The notes below the pieces were generated by a model. That model saw only the letters and a list, made by a program, of their open reading frames with translations. It was not told the DNA's origin and did no database searches. This document shows, piece by piece, positions 27,364 through 36,368 of a stretch of DNA of 64,000 nt. A program made the translations under genes and the position numbers. The stretch is taken from positions 29,540-93,539 of the forward strand of contig JBDTSH010000019.1 in assembly GCA_039931245.1 (NCBI GenBank), written 5' to 3'. Numbering within the stretch: position 1 is the stretch's first letter; each line of letters begins with the position of its first letter. This stretch comes from UBA4729 sp039931245. Its GTDB lineage: Bacteria > Patescibacteriota > Saccharimonadia > Saccharimonadales > UBA4665.

Positions 27364-27933
27364 TTAGGCCGGCTGCGGGGCCGGGGGGCGCTTAAGGTAT
27401 TCGAGGTAATGCTCCAGCTCGGCAATACTGGCCTGGATGTCATCGAGGGCTCGGTGGATCTCTTTTTTCTCAAATACCTCACCGTAGCGACCCTGCATAA
27501 TTATCTTCAGGCTACTGACATCGAGCATGCGGTAGTGAAGGGTGTGGTCGAGCTGGGGCCACCACTGTTTAATAAAATTACGGTCATTATGGATGGAGTT
27601 ACCGGCCAAAATCGCCGGCTCCGATCCAAACTGCTGGGCAATCAGGGCGATGAGCTCCTGCTCGACTTGGGCACTGGGCCGGGCCTCGCTCAACTTGGCG
27701 ACAAAGCTGTCACGATTGGCTGGATAATCTTGCCACCAGACGTTCTTCTGCATCCGATCGACCACCACATCGCGCGGCTGGCGGACACAGGCCTCGTAAC
27801 TGGCCAGCGGTTTAAACTGAAAATCGGTGATTATCGCCGCGACTTCCAGGATCACATCCTGCTGGACATCGAGGCCTGTCATTTCTAAATCAACCCACAG
27901 TAACTTTGTCGGCAGGGCGTGTTTATCAATCAT
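27364..27933 (-). CDS. orn: Oligoribonuclease
   Basis: DEDDh 3'-5' exonuclease that degrades 2-5 nt RNAs and pGpG. 189 residues with WVDLEMTGLD, GNSIHNDRNFI and HRALDDIQASI motifs. A TATAAT box (27941-27946 complement) ends 7 nt before the ATG: leaderless. With an NrnA-like protein in the window that has probably lost its active site, Orn is likely the working nano-RNase. Confidence 0.96.
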   Translation of the reverse strand: MIDKHALPTKLLWVDLEMTGLDVQQDVILEVAAIITDFQFKPLASYEACVRQPRDVVVDRMQKNVWWQDYPANRDSFVAKLSEARPSAQVEQELIALIAQQFGSEPAILAGNSIHNDRNFIKQWWPQLDHTLHYRMLDVSSLKIIMQGRYGEVFEKKEIHRALDDIQASIAELEHYLEYLKRPPAPQPA

Positions 27934-27977
27934 TCAGCCAATTATACCCCTGTATGGTGGTAAACGAAAACTGCCTG

Positions 27978-28598
27978 CTAGACGGCTGCCGTATCCTTGG
28001 CGAGTTCAAAGGCCAAGCTAGCGATCCGGCCGGTCGACAGGGCGTCGCTATACCACTTGAGCTCGGCGAGCAGACTATTCAGAGCGGCTTGCGGTCCGTA
28101 GGGGTTGGCTTTCAGGGCGTCGCTGATGTTGCCCGACTCGTCAATGCCATCACTGACACCATGAAATGCGACGGAGTTGGGGATTGGCACCATTTTACCT
28201 TCAGAGATGATTTCTTTGAGGTGCATGGCCGCTCGGGTACCGCCGTTGGAGCCGTGCGAAACGATGGCCGCTGGCTTACGGTCCACTTGGAAATCAATGT
28301 AGTCGAAGGCGTTCTTCAGCACGCCCGGGATGGAGTGGTTGTATTCCGGGGTCACGAAAATATACGCATCGGCCGCCTCGAGACGGGTCAGCCACTTTTG
28401 GGCAATCGGGTCAATCGTGCGATTTGGGTTGTAGCGCGGTGAAGCGGCTTCGTCAAAAAAGGGCATCGGGTAATCCTTGAGGTCGAGTAGTTCAACGTCG
28501 ACGTCTTTGATTTGTTGGGCGGTATTGACGACCCACTGGGCTTGCTTGTCGGTTTGGCGGCCCTGACGGGTTGATCCCAGAATAACGGCTAATTTCAT
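27978..28598 (-). CDS. NAD(P)H-dependent FMN reductase
   Basis: 206 residues, flavodoxin-like fold. GSTRQGRQTDK (phosphate-binding loop), TPEYNHSIPGVLKNAFDY (family signature) and SHGSNGGTRA are clear. Belongs to the NADPH-dependent FMN/azo reductase family. Shine-Dalgarno AAGGAG lies 7 nt before the ATG. Divergent from an HxlR regulator that probably controls it. Confidence 0.92.
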   Translation of the reverse strand: MKLAVILGSTRQGRQTDKQAQWVVNTAQQIKDVDVELLDLKDYPMPFFDEAASPRYNPNRTIDPIAQKWLTRLEAADAYIFVTPEYNHSIPGVLKNAFDYIDFQVDRKPAAIVSHGSNGGTRAAMHLKEIISEGKMVPIPNSVAFHGVSDGIDESGNISDALKANPYGPQAALNSLLAELKWYSDALSTGRIASLAFELAKDTAAV

Positions 28599-28616
28599 AA
28601 ATAGGCTCCTTTATGG

Positions 28617-28701
28617 TATATTTTGTATAGCTATTTGTTACCTAATTGATAACTACTAGCTACGTTACTCAATCAGTATAAAGGTAATACTATACTTTGT
28701 A
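28617..28701. promoter_or_regulatory. Candidate HxlR operator pair
   Basis: TATATTTTGTA (28617-28627) and TATACTTTGTA (28691-28701) are near-identical 11-mers, one before each of the divergent genes. The second overlaps the -10 of hxlR. Inferred regulator sites. Confidence 0.4.
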
Positions 28702-28706
28702 AAGTT

Positions 28707-29045
28707 ATGAAGACAACTCTCACCCCTCCCCTCGAACCAAAAGTCGGTTGCATCGCCAGCGCGATGGATATAATCGGCAATAAATGGACGGCTCTTATTC
28801 TGCGCGATCTCATGGCCGGACCCCGCCGTTTTTGTGAATTCGAAAAATCAGTCGGTACAATCAACCCCCGCACCCTTTCCCAGCGCCTCGACGATCTGGA
28901 ACTGCGCGGCATTATTACCAAGCAAAGCTTTGCCCAAGTTCCTCCTAAAATCGAATACTCGCTGACCCCCAAGGGCCATGACCTCCTACCCATCCTGCAG
29001 CAAATGGCCGCCTGGGGCACCAAGTACTACCGCGCCTCCGACTAA
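28707..29045 (+). CDS. HxlR-family winged-helix regulator
   Basis: 112 residues with the family signature (IGNKWTALILRDLMAGPRRF; then INPRTLSQRLDDLE and YSLTPKGHDLLPIL). HxlR proteins sense aldehydes, quinones or redox stress. A TATACT box (28691-28696) ends 10 nt before the ATG. Near its N-terminus is a conserved-position cysteine (VGCIASAMD), as in redox-sensing HypR/YodB. It overlaps the convergent msrB by 4 nt; the msrB and reductase neighbours fit a redox-stress set. Confidence 0.92.
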   Translation: MKTTLTPPLEPKVGCIASAMDIIGNKWTALILRDLMAGPRRFCEFEKSVGTINPRTLSQRLDDLELRGIITKQSFAQVPPKIEYSLTPKGHDLLPILQQMAAWGTKYYRASD

Positions 29046-29446
29046 TCTTTGGCTTTGAAGTCGAGGGCGACCGAATTTATACAAAAGTGCTGGCCGTTAG
29101 GCGAGTCGTCATCGGGAAAGAGATGACCCAAGTGACTATTGCAGTTACTGCAGACGACCTCTATCCGCTGCATGCCGTCACTGGTATCATCGAGCAGCGT
29201 AATCGCTCCGTCACTGGCCGCCGCCGTAAAACTGGGCCAGCCTATTAGCCCCGGCGTGTGCGAGTCATATTTGGCGGCGCTGGTAAACACCACCTGCCCG
29301 CAGGCCGCACAGTCGTAGTCGCCCGTGGCAGAGTTGTGCAGTAATTTACCCGAACCAGGCAGCTCGGTACCCTTCTCACGGAGGACACGGTACTGTTCGT
29401 CGTTCAATTTAGTTTTCCACTCGTCTTTCGATAATTTCATGGCCAT
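29042..29446 (-). CDS. msrB: Peptide methionine-(R)-S-oxide reductase
   Basis: 134 residues. Both zinc CxxC pairs (CAAC, CSNC) and the catalytic Cys in QHFCINSVALDF are present, with SHTPGLIGWPSF and SHLGHLFPDD. Repairs oxidised methionine. AGGGG lies upstream of the ATG at 29446 (a second ATG is two codons in). Next to HxlR and the FMN reductase. Confidence 0.96.
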   Translation of the reverse strand: MAMKLSKDEWKTKLNDEQYRVLREKGTELPGSGKLLHNSATGDYDCAACGQVVFTSAAKYDSHTPGLIGWPSFTAAASDGAITLLDDTSDGMQRIEVVCSNCNSHLGHLFPDDDSPNGQHFCINSVALDFKAKD

Positions 29447-29559
29447 GATTGTCCCCTGACTTTTATACTAATCCGACTAGCTAGCTGAACAACTTGATAA
29501 TGACGTAGTTTGCCAGCGGTCCAAATACAAAATTTAACAGTCGATTGGGCGGGCCTGGC

Positions 29560-31242
29560 TTACATTTTTTCGGGGGCGTACATGCCGAGGAGGCCGAGTC
29601 CCTCACGGAGACGAGCCGCGTAGGCCTCTACCAGACCGAGCCGCAGGGCTTGCCGCGGGTCATCGATTACCCGGTTATTTTCGTAAAAACGATTAAACGT
29701 TTGGGCGAGTTCGTACAAATAGGTGCAGACCACATGCGGCAGCAAGTCGGCGACTGCTTTATCAATCACTTCGCTATACTCCCCCATTTTCCGGACAAAA
29801 GTCCGTTCATCGTCTTCCAGGTCGACGTCCAATGCGCTGGGGTCGCCCGCGACTTCGCGACCGGCCTTGCGCAGGATACTGCGGGCCCGGGCGTGGGCGT
29901 ACTGCAAATAAGGTCCGCTATTGCCTTCCAGGCTGACAGACTCCGTCGGGCTGTAGATAATATCGCCCCCGGTCCGTTGTTTCAGAAAAGCGTACTTGAC
30001 CGCACCGAGCGTGACCCGCTCATCTTCGGTAGCAGTGACCGCTTTGTTGGCAGCAGCGGCCGCCTCGAGGACGTCGACGGCCCGCAGGATATTGCCCTTA
30101 CGCGAGCTCATCTTCGTGCCACCGGCCAATTTGACGATACCGTGCGTCAGGTGCGTGGTCCGAGCTGGCAACTGCGGCATAAATTGTTCGACGCTCTTGA
30201 GCACGACTTTCATGTACTCAATAATGTCATTGCCGGTGATAATGACCGAGCTGTCGAAGTGGTAGTCTGCCCACTTGAGCATTATCAAGCCGACGTCTTT
30301 GGCCTCATAGGTCGGCAGACCCTGTGAATTAATGAAGACCCGCTTGTGCAGCCCGTATTTATCGCCGTCGAAGATGACTGCCCCGTCGCTCTGTTCATAG
30401 ACGCCGCGGGCTAATTGCTCGCTGACGATTTTCAGTCCAATCGGTGCGGTCTCACTTTCCGGATAGTACTTTTCAAACTTCGTACCAATCCGCTCATAAA
30501 AAGCATCAAAGTAATCGTAGCTCCAACCTCGGCACAACCAGTAAATCTGGGCCAGGGGCGCGACATGGTCTTGCTCCGTTTGAATGGCATAGACTTGCCT
30601 GTTGAGCTCGATAATGCGCGCTTTGGCCCCGGCGTCGTCTTCATAGGCGAGGGTGCCGGCCACATAGGCTTCGGCCATCCACTCCGACCGTTCATTTGGC
30701 GCAATGGCGGCCAGTTTTTCGGGGTGCTCGCCGCCCAATTTTTGCAAAATCGCCCACATCGTTTTCGCCACGTGTAGTCCCACGTCACCCCCAAAATTGA
30801 CGCGGTGGACGGTCGCCCCGGCGTGCTCTAACAGATTGGCGATACTATCACCCACGATGCTTGTGTAGAGATGCCCGGCGTGGAGTACTTTAAACGGGTT
30901 GGGGTCCGAGTATTCGGCGACGACGACTTTGCCCGCCCAACTTTTAGTGGCGCGAACTGCCAGGGAGCGACCCAGCGCCGCATCGGTCAGCGTCACATTG
31001 ATAAAACCGGGACCGGCAATCGTAACCTCTCTAATGTGGTCGGGGGCTACTTCCCGGAGGCGAGCGGCCAAAGCTTCGGCGATCGCGCGGGGGGGCTGTC
31101 CCACTGTCCGCGCCAGCTGGAGCGAGACATTCGTCGCATAATCACCAAACTGGACCTCGGGGTGCGTTAAAGCCACTGAAATGTCAGTATCAAACAATTC
31201 ACGGGCGGCCGTTTCGATAGTCGTTTCGAGGTCATGTTTCAT
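29560..31242 (-). CDS. argS: Arginyl-tRNA synthetase
   Basis: 560 residues, class I synthetase. N-terminal Add1-like domain, HIGH-type DPNPFKVLHAGH (about 105-116), KMSSRKG in place of KMSKS, and DALR C-terminal domain ending in LGLLGMYAPEKM. TATAAT (31253-31258 complement) ends 10 nt before the ATG and overlaps the DUF1361 stop. Confidence 0.97.
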   Translation of the reverse strand: MKHDLETTIETAARELFDTDISVALTHPEVQFGDYATNVSLQLARTVGQPPRAIAEALAARLREVAPDHIREVTIAGPGFINVTLTDAALGRSLAVRATKSWAGKVVVAEYSDPNPFKVLHAGHLYTSIVGDSIANLLEHAGATVHRVNFGGDVGLHVAKTMWAILQKLGGEHPEKLAAIAPNERSEWMAEAYVAGTLAYEDDAGAKARIIELNRQVYAIQTEQDHVAPLAQIYWLCRGWSYDYFDAFYERIGTKFEKYYPESETAPIGLKIVSEQLARGVYEQSDGAVIFDGDKYGLHKRVFINSQGLPTYEAKDVGLIMLKWADYHFDSSVIITGNDIIEYMKVVLKSVEQFMPQLPARTTHLTHGIVKLAGGTKMSSRKGNILRAVDVLEAAAAANKAVTATEDERVTLGAVKYAFLKQRTGGDIIYSPTESVSLEGNSGPYLQYAHARARSILRKAGREVAGDPSALDVDLEDDERTFVRKMGEYSEVIDKAVADLLPHVVCTYLYELAQTFNRFYENNRVIDDPRQALRLGLVEAYAARLREGLGLLGMYAPEKM

Positions 31243-31253
31243 CTAATGACGAA

Positions 31254-31943
31254 TTATAACAGATTAGGGCGGCCCGAGTGGCGTAACAATTGACTGCCCC
31301 ACCAGACCAGCCCGTAGACACTGCTCAATAACACGAAGAAGCTCGCCACCGTCACGAACATAGCCGGATAGGCCGCCGGATGCAAAATGCGATCCGAGAC
31401 ATCGAAGAGTAGGCCGCCGGGGTTTGTCAGAATGTCCCAGCTATTCCAGCGCAAGTCGCGACCGATGTAGATGGCAAAGCTGCAGAGCCCCAGTGTCAGA
31501 GCGATAATGCCCCCCACCTGGCGGGCCGAGAAACGCTGCTGGAGCAGCCGGTGGATGATGTACAAACTACTTAAACCCAAAGCGACGCCACTGAAAATAA
31601 ATGAGGTAAACAGGACCGCATCATACAGAATATCGCTGTGAGCGACGTCTTGCAGGTGAATATAGTCGGATATCATATAAAAACTGTTCGGCAAAAACAG
31701 GAGCCACGCCACAGTGATAGCCAGCGCCTTCCACGATGACCACAACCGGGTCTCGAGCGTTTTAGCCAACCAGAGGGCTAAGCCGAGGGGTAGCCAGGAC
31801 AATAGCAAATTCCAGGGCAAATAACTGTAGGCGAGGCTATGCTCGCGGAGCGCCCCATAGGCGTATAACACCCCGCTGACCGCCGTGGCGTAGCCCAGCG
31901 CCAGGGCATATTGATTTTTGGCAGTCCGGGCGAGGCGAATCAT
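31254..31943 (-). CDS. DUF1361 membrane protein
   Basis: 229 residues with about six transmembrane helices. YLPWNLLLSWLPLGLA and LFLPNSFYMISDYIHL are the DUF1361 signatures. Function unknown in the family. TATAAT (31950-31955 complement) ends 6 nt before the ATG: leaderless. Confidence 0.85.
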   Translation of the reverse strand: MIRLARTAKNQYALALGYATAVSGVLYAYGALREHSLAYSYLPWNLLLSWLPLGLALWLAKTLETRLWSSWKALAITVAWLLFLPNSFYMISDYIHLQDVAHSDILYDAVLFTSFIFSGVALGLSSLYIIHRLLQQRFSARQVGGIIALTLGLCSFAIYIGRDLRWNSWDILTNPGGLLFDVSDRILHPAAYPAMFVTVASFFVLLSSVYGLVWWGSQLLRHSGRPNLL

Positions 31944-32001
31944 CCTATTATTATAGCAACAGACCGCGTACTGAGTCCCGGAAGTTCACGAGTCCAGCTG
32001 G

Positions 32002-32505
32002 CTAGGGCTTTTTCTTGGCAGCCTTGGTCTCTGGACCGACGCTGGCACTTTTTACCGGACTAGGCCGGGCCCGTTCGAAGGCCCGCTGGGCAGGAGTTTC
32101 GTCAGGGCGATCGTAATCGTCCTCTAAGCGCCAGGTGGTGCCGAGCTCTGGCGTCGAGACTTCGATGACGTCGCAATCCGTTATCCCCAGCAAGCGGTGG
32201 CGCTGCCCGAGCATCGTGCTATAGCCCTGTCCCGGCTGGAGGGCAGTCTGGACCAGTTCACCCCGGGCATTCTCCCAAATCACCGCCGCTTGACCGGCAA
32301 TCAACAGCCAGCTTTCGTGCTTCTGGTCGTGAATTTGCAAGCTGAAGCGCGCGCCGGCATTGATATGGAGGACTTTCCCCATGTATGGTGCCTCGGCGGG
32401 AACCCAATGTATTTCGTAACCCCAGGGCTTTTCTATCCGTTTAGCGTAGGGGTTCACGCTAAAATAGGCGGGATCGTAGTGCGGAACGTGATTTGTATCA
32501 GTCAT
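32002..32505 (-). CDS. Cupin protein, mannose-6-phosphate isomerase type II-like
   Basis: 167 residues. EKPWGYEIHW, HINAGARFSLQIHDQKHESW and the second cupin motif near PGQGYSTMLGQRHRL resemble the C-terminal isomerase domain of type II phosphomannose isomerases. The last ~20 residues are Lys/Ala/Pro-rich. CATAAT (32515-32520 complement) ends 9 nt before the ATG; the spacer contains GGAG. Sugar nucleotide role inferred. Confidence 0.8.
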   Translation of the reverse strand: MTDTNHVPHYDPAYFSVNPYAKRIEKPWGYEIHWVPAEAPYMGKVLHINAGARFSLQIHDQKHESWLLIAGQAAVIWENARGELVQTALQPGQGYSTMLGQRHRLLGITDCDVIEVSTPELGTTWRLEDDYDRPDETPAQRAFERARPSPVKSASVGPETKAAKKKP

Positions 32506-32615
32506 ATTATCTCCATTATGGCATACTCAACCGGGCATGATGCGCCAAAGTTCTTGTGCTAAGTGTGAGTTTGTATATAGTATAGCTTAAGCATAATTAG
32601 AGTTAAGGGGGGAAC

Positions 32616-33152
32616 ATGTTTGGGCACCAGAATGATCAGGACTATCAAGGACAAGATGACCAGCAAGCAATTTCGCAGTCAGTCGATGGCGTTTTAGCCG
32701 TCGAACCGGCCGGACAGGACACCTTTAACCCGGCCCTGCCCTCGCCGGGCACCGATTTCGGTAGCCCGACGGCTATCGTCTCACCCACGGTGACGCCAGC
32801 AGCGGACGTAGCCGAGGCCACGTCAGCCCCCCTCACCACCGTTGCCAGTGATGAGCCGGTCGCGACTCTGCCCGATTCACCGGCCGATACCCAGCCGCTG
32901 GCCGACGATGCCCTCCTCGACATCAAACAACAGGCCCTGACGGAACTCAGTCCGCTCGTCAACCACCTCGACCAATCGCCCGAAGAAAAGTTTCGCACCA
33001 CTATGATGATGATCCAGGCCAGCGACAACCAAGCGCTTATCAAAGACGCCTACGCCGCCGCCCAGAATATCAGTGATGAGAAAACCAAAGCCCAAGCGTT
33101 GCTCGATATCGTGAACGAAATCAATTACTTCACCCAGCACGTTGCCGCCTAA
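32616..33152 (+). CDS. Acidic protein of unknown function
   Basis: 178 residues. Residues 1-105 are Asp/Gln/Pro/Thr-rich and probably disordered; residues 105-178 are helical (LDIKQQALTELSPLVNHLDQ and EEKFRTTMMMIQASD). Shine-Dalgarno GGGGGG lies 4 nt before the ATG. Similar disordered-plus-helical layout to other CPR orphan proteins; family not recognised. Confidence 0.65.
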   Translation: MFGHQNDQDYQGQDDQQAISQSVDGVLAVEPAGQDTFNPALPSPGTDFGSPTAIVSPTVTPAADVAEATSAPLTTVASDEPVATLPDSPADTQPLADDALLDIKQQALTELSPLVNHLDQSPEEKFRTTMMMIQASDNQALIKDAYAAAQNISDEKTKAQALLDIVNEINYFTQHVAA

Positions 33153-33189
33153 ATTTAGCCGGCCCGCGTCTTAACTGTTCTTAAGTCAC

Positions 33190-33226
33190 AAAAAAGGAAT
33201 CCCACTCAAGTCAGGATTCCTTTTTT
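33190..33226. terminator. Bidirectional terminator
   Basis: AAAAAAGGAATCC / GGATTCCTTTTTT inverted repeat with an 11-nt loop, between the acidic-protein gene and groEL; works for both strands. Confidence 0.9.
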
Positions 33227-33250
33227 GATGGCCGGCTGCGCCAAACTTCA

Positions 33251-33281
33251 ATAAAGGAGACACCTCAGGCGGGCGTCTCCC
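33251..33281 (-). terminator. Probable groEL terminator
   Basis: GGAGAC / GTCTCC hairpin followed on the minus strand by TTTATT, 7 nt after the groEL stop codon. Confidence 0.6.
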
Positions 33282-33287
33282 CAGGGG

Positions 33288-34937
33288 CTACATCATGCCA
33301 CCCATACCGCCCATGCCGGGCGCTCCCTCACCAGCAGCGCTCTTCGGTTCCGGTACTTCCACCACGAGCGCTCCCATAGTACTGGCCGTCGCCGCAATCG
33401 AAACGGCGTTTTGGAGAGCCTCTTTAGTAACGCGGGCCGGGTCAATCACCCCGGCGGCTTTGAGATCAACCAATTTAGTCGGGTCGTTGACGTCAACGCC
33501 CTGCCCTGGCTTGGCAGCCCGGACTTGCGGGAGCCATTCGTCGGCATTCAGACCGGCGTTTGTCAGCAGGATTCGGAAAGGCTGTTCCAGCGCATTCTTC
33601 AAAATCTGGGCCCCGGCGGCGATTGAATCGGTCCCGGTTACCGTGATTTCGCTTGCCAAGTTGATGAGCGTGACACCACCACCGGGCACAATCCCTTCGT
33701 CCAAAGCGGCTTTGACGGCGGCCACCGCATCATCGACCCGGAATTTCTTCTCTTCGATTTCAGTTTCGGTGGCTCCGCCAACTTTGATGACGGCAACTTT
33801 GCCCGACAAGGCGGCGCGGCGCTTTTCGAGATTTTCTTTATCATACGTACTAGTGGCCTGTTCGGCTTGCGCGGCAATGGCCGCGATGCGTGCGGCAACT
33901 TCAATCGGGTTACCGGCGCCCTCGATAATCGTCGTCTCATCCTTGCGGACAATCACCCGGCGGGCGCTGCCCACGACGTCCAGCTCGACGTTTTCAAACG
34001 TCATGCCCCGGTCAGCGGTAATGACTTGGGCACCTGTCAGCGTGGCGATATCATTTAGGACGTCTTTCCGACGATCCCCAAAAGCCGGCGCCTTGATAGC
34101 GACGGTATTAAATACCCCTTTCAGGCGATTGAGTATCAATGTGCCGAGGGCCTCTCCCTCAATGTCATCGACGATCAAGACTAAGTCTTTTTTGCCGGCT
34201 TGGGCTAATTTTTCGAGCAGCGGCAAAAATTCCTGGATACTGGAAATTTTCTTGTCGGTCACGACGACGGCAGGTTTGTCATAGGTCGCTTCCATCCGCG
34301 CCGTATCGGTCACCATGTACGGGCTCACAAAACCGCGGTCAAACGTGAAGCCTTCGACGACTTCACTCTCCAGCAACAGCCCCTGGCCTTCCTCAACAGT
34401 GACGACACCCTCTTTGCCGACTTTGGCAATCACGTCGGCAATCAAGTCACCGATCTCAGCGTCACCGGCGCTAATCGTCGCCACCTCGGCTACCCGGCGC
34501 TTTTTGCCTTTAATATCCTCGGCCATCGTGCCAAGTTTGGTTATGACGTCTTGGCTAGCCGCCTCGAGGCCCTTGCGCAGCAGCATGGGGTTATGCCCGG
34601 CGGCAATCAGCTTATTGGCCTCGTTCAAAATGTGATAGGTCAAGACCGTGACGGTCGTTGTGCCGTCACCAGCCACATCATTCATTTTGGTCGCCGCTTG
34701 TTTGATAAGTTCAGCCCCGACTTTGTAGCCCAAGGTCTCGTCGTCGACGTCGGCCAGCTCGACACTTTTCGCGACCGTCACGCCATCGTGCGTCACCGTC
34801 GGGTGGCCGTAGCTTTTGCTGATAACGACGTTGCGGCCCTTAGGGCCCATAGTGGTTTTGACGGCGTTGTATAAAATCTCGGCGCCACCGAGGACCCGCT
34901 TGCGGGCATCATCATCGTAAAATACTTTCTTGGCCAT
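33288..34937 (-). CDS. groL: Chaperonin GroEL
   Basis: 549 residues, full length, with MGPKGRNVV, DGVTVAKS, AGDGTTT, the apical FGDRRKDVLNDIA and the C-terminal Gly/Met tail (GMGGMGGMM). Second gene of groES-groEL, 12 nt after groES. Under HrcA/CIRCE control (see operators). Confidence 0.98.
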   Translation of the reverse strand: MAKKVFYDDDARKRVLGGAEILYNAVKTTMGPKGRNVVISKSYGHPTVTHDGVTVAKSVELADVDDETLGYKVGAELIKQAATKMNDVAGDGTTTVTVLTYHILNEANKLIAAGHNPMLLRKGLEAASQDVITKLGTMAEDIKGKKRRVAEVATISAGDAEIGDLIADVIAKVGKEGVVTVEEGQGLLLESEVVEGFTFDRGFVSPYMVTDTARMEATYDKPAVVVTDKKISSIQEFLPLLEKLAQAGKKDLVLIVDDIEGEALGTLILNRLKGVFNTVAIKAPAFGDRRKDVLNDIATLTGAQVITADRGMTFENVELDVVGSARRVIVRKDETTIIEGAGNPIEVAARIAAIAAQAEQATSTYDKENLEKRRAALSGKVAVIKVGGATETEIEEKKFRVDDAVAAVKAALDEGIVPGGGVTLINLASEITVTGTDSIAAGAQILKNALEQPFRILLTNAGLNADEWLPQVRAAKPGQGVDVNDPTKLVDLKAAGVIDPARVTKEALQNAVSIAATASTMGALVVEVPEPKSAAGEGAPGMGGMGGMM

Positions 34938-34949
34938 AATTTTCCCCTC

Positions 34950-35225
34950 TTATTTAGCTGCTTTAACGGTCGCGAGGACGTCTTCTTCTTTGACTAATAT
35001 AAATTCGTCGCTGCCCACTTTTACTTCAGTCGTACTGTAACTTTTATAGACAATCCGATCGCCGACTTTCACTTGCTTGGCGTCTTTTCCGACGGCCACA
35101 ACTTTGGCGGTTTTGGGTTTTTCAGCCGAGTTTTCCGGCAAATACAAACCGCTGGCGGTTTTAGTAGCGGCGGCTTCGCCCACGGCGACGATATAGTCAG
35201 CCAATGGGCTTAATGGTGTACTCAT
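34950..35225 (-). CDS. groS: Co-chaperonin GroES
   Basis: 91 residues, LADYIVAVGEAAATKTASGLYLP then KVGDRIVYKSYSTTEVK. Mobile loop present. Strong Shine-Dalgarno GGGGAGG 8 nt before the ATG, so a leadered transcript. Confidence 0.97.
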   Translation of the reverse strand: MSTPLSPLADYIVAVGEAAATKTASGLYLPENSAEKPKTAKVVAVGKDAKQVKVGDRIVYKSYSTTEVKVGSDEFILVKEEDVLATVKAAK

Positions 35226-35258
35226 AAATTGATTCCTCCCCTTAGTTATGAGAGCGTT

Positions 35259-35285
35259 TTAGCACTGACGAGCTATGAGTGCTAA
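35259..35285. promoter_or_regulatory. CIRCE operator 1 (HrcA site)
   Basis: TTAGCACTG-N9-GAGTGCTAA, one mismatch to the CIRCE consensus TTAGCACTC-N9-GAGTGCTAA; lies between promoter and groES start, in the 5' leader. Confidence 0.93.
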
Positions 35286-35289
35286 CGCA

Positions 35290-35316
35290 TCAGCACTCAT
35301 AATAGCCGAGTGCCAA
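35290..35316. promoter_or_regulatory. CIRCE operator 2 (HrcA site)
   Basis: TCAGCACTC-N9-GAGTGCCAA, one mismatch in each arm; the N9 contains the -10 box, so bound HrcA would cover the promoter. Confidence 0.85.
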
Positions 35317-35328
35317 TACCCCTGTCAA
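35299..35328 (-). promoter_or_regulatory. groESL promoter
   Basis: TTGACA (35323-35328 complement), 18-nt spacer, TATTAT (35299-35304 complement). Overlaps CIRCE operator 2. Confidence 0.85.
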
Positions 35329-36368
35329 GCAGGGGAAGATGTCTCTTGAGCGCGCTGCTTTCTTTCACTCAACATGAGGGCATACGCTTCGAGTAGAACC
35401 GGCAAATAGGGCGAGCCATGGTCTTTCAGAGCTCGCTCGTACGGTTCAAATAAATAGTGTTTGTATCTCTTAAGTTTCGCGACGTCCTTAAAGTGTCGTT
35501 CGGGCGGCACCAAAGTCGTCAAGATAAATTGATCGATCGAAGTGCACAAGCTCGTCATGTCGACGCTGATTTTTCGTTTAATCGTTTGCACGGCGCGGGC
35601 CCGTTCTTCATCGTTTTTGGTTGTCAGCGCGATCTCTCCGACCGCCGCGGCGCTGACCATCAACTCGGGGTCAATAATTTTCAAGTCCCCCGTCTCACCG
35701 AAGGCCACATTCTTAAACTCCAGGTCGCCCGAAAAAAGCATGTTGCTATGCAGTAGGCTGGCCGTCGCCACGGCAAAACCAAGTTGTTCCCACTTTTCGG
35801 CATCTTCGAGGTCGTTCCACTCGATAGTGTCCATGGTGGCAATCCGCTTTTCAAAGCGCGTCAGCAAATAGTCGGGCCGGGTTGGCGCGGTAGCCAGATA
35901 ACCAAATGGCTCAAAAGTAGGAATATCGCTGAGGGAGCGCATGTGCTGGAACATGGCCAGCTCACCCAATAAGGCCGCCCGATTGGCCGTCGGTTTAATG
36001 GCCACGTGGGTCTCAATTAAGCCGGCGCCGTCATAAACTCCCCGAAGCAGCAGCTTTCCAAAAAATACCTGATTGTGGGACGCTTCCCGCCCGAACCGGA
36101 GCCCCGGTTGGACGTCAAAACCAAAACCTCGAGGTTTGGCATCTAGTTCCAGCACCCCGGCGTCGTGGGCGAGCGCCGGGCGATCGATAAATATCCCCTC
36201 GCTCAGTTTGGTCTTCGGTCGGGTCGAGTAGCGGCCGCCATGGTCCACTTCTTTTGTGAGATCAGGCAGCCCATAAACCTGATGCGGCTCAACGCCGACT
36301 AGATCTTCTATAAAATGGCTGATTGTCTCTGGTTGAACGGCTAAGTTAGCATTATTCTGATAGGGCAT
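35325..36368 (-). CDS. Protein-kinase-like (APH/RIO-like) fold protein, apparently active
   Basis: 347 residues. A kinase core is visible: beta-3 lysine in HVAIKPT (Lys125), helix-C Glu (GELAMF, Glu136), hinge YLLTRFEKR, catalytic loop SGDLEFKN (Asp215, Asn220) and metal-binding IIDPE (Asp233). The order matches aminoglycoside phosphotransferase/RIO-type kinases rather than Hanks kinases. Residues 1-95 and 260-347 are unassigned. Its start overlaps the end of the gene upstream (36352-36981) by 17 nt. Substrate unknown. The region across the gene to the HAD pair looks like one cassette. Confidence 0.7.
   Translation of the reverse strand: MPYQNNANLAVQPETISHFIEDLVGVEPHQVYGLPDLTKEVDHGGRYSTRPKTKLSEGIFIDRPALAHDAGVLELDAKPRGFGFDVQPGLRFGREASHNQVFFGKLLLRGVYDGAGLIETHVAIKPTANRAALLGELAMFQHMRSLSDIPTFEPFGYLATAPTRPDYLLTRFEKRIATMDTIEWNDLEDAEKWEQLGFAVATASLLHSNMLFSGDLEFKNVAFGETGDLKIIDPELMVSAAAVGEIALTTKNDEERARAVQTIKRKISVDMTSLCTSIDQFILTTLVPPERHFKDVAKLKRYKHYLFEPYERALKDHGSPYLPVLLEAYALMLSERKQRAQETSSPA

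Noticed and set aside
33295..34284. 329-codon plus-strand ORF
   Set aside because: Lies entirely antisense to groEL; low-complexity Ser/Ala/Thr composition typical of a shadow frame.
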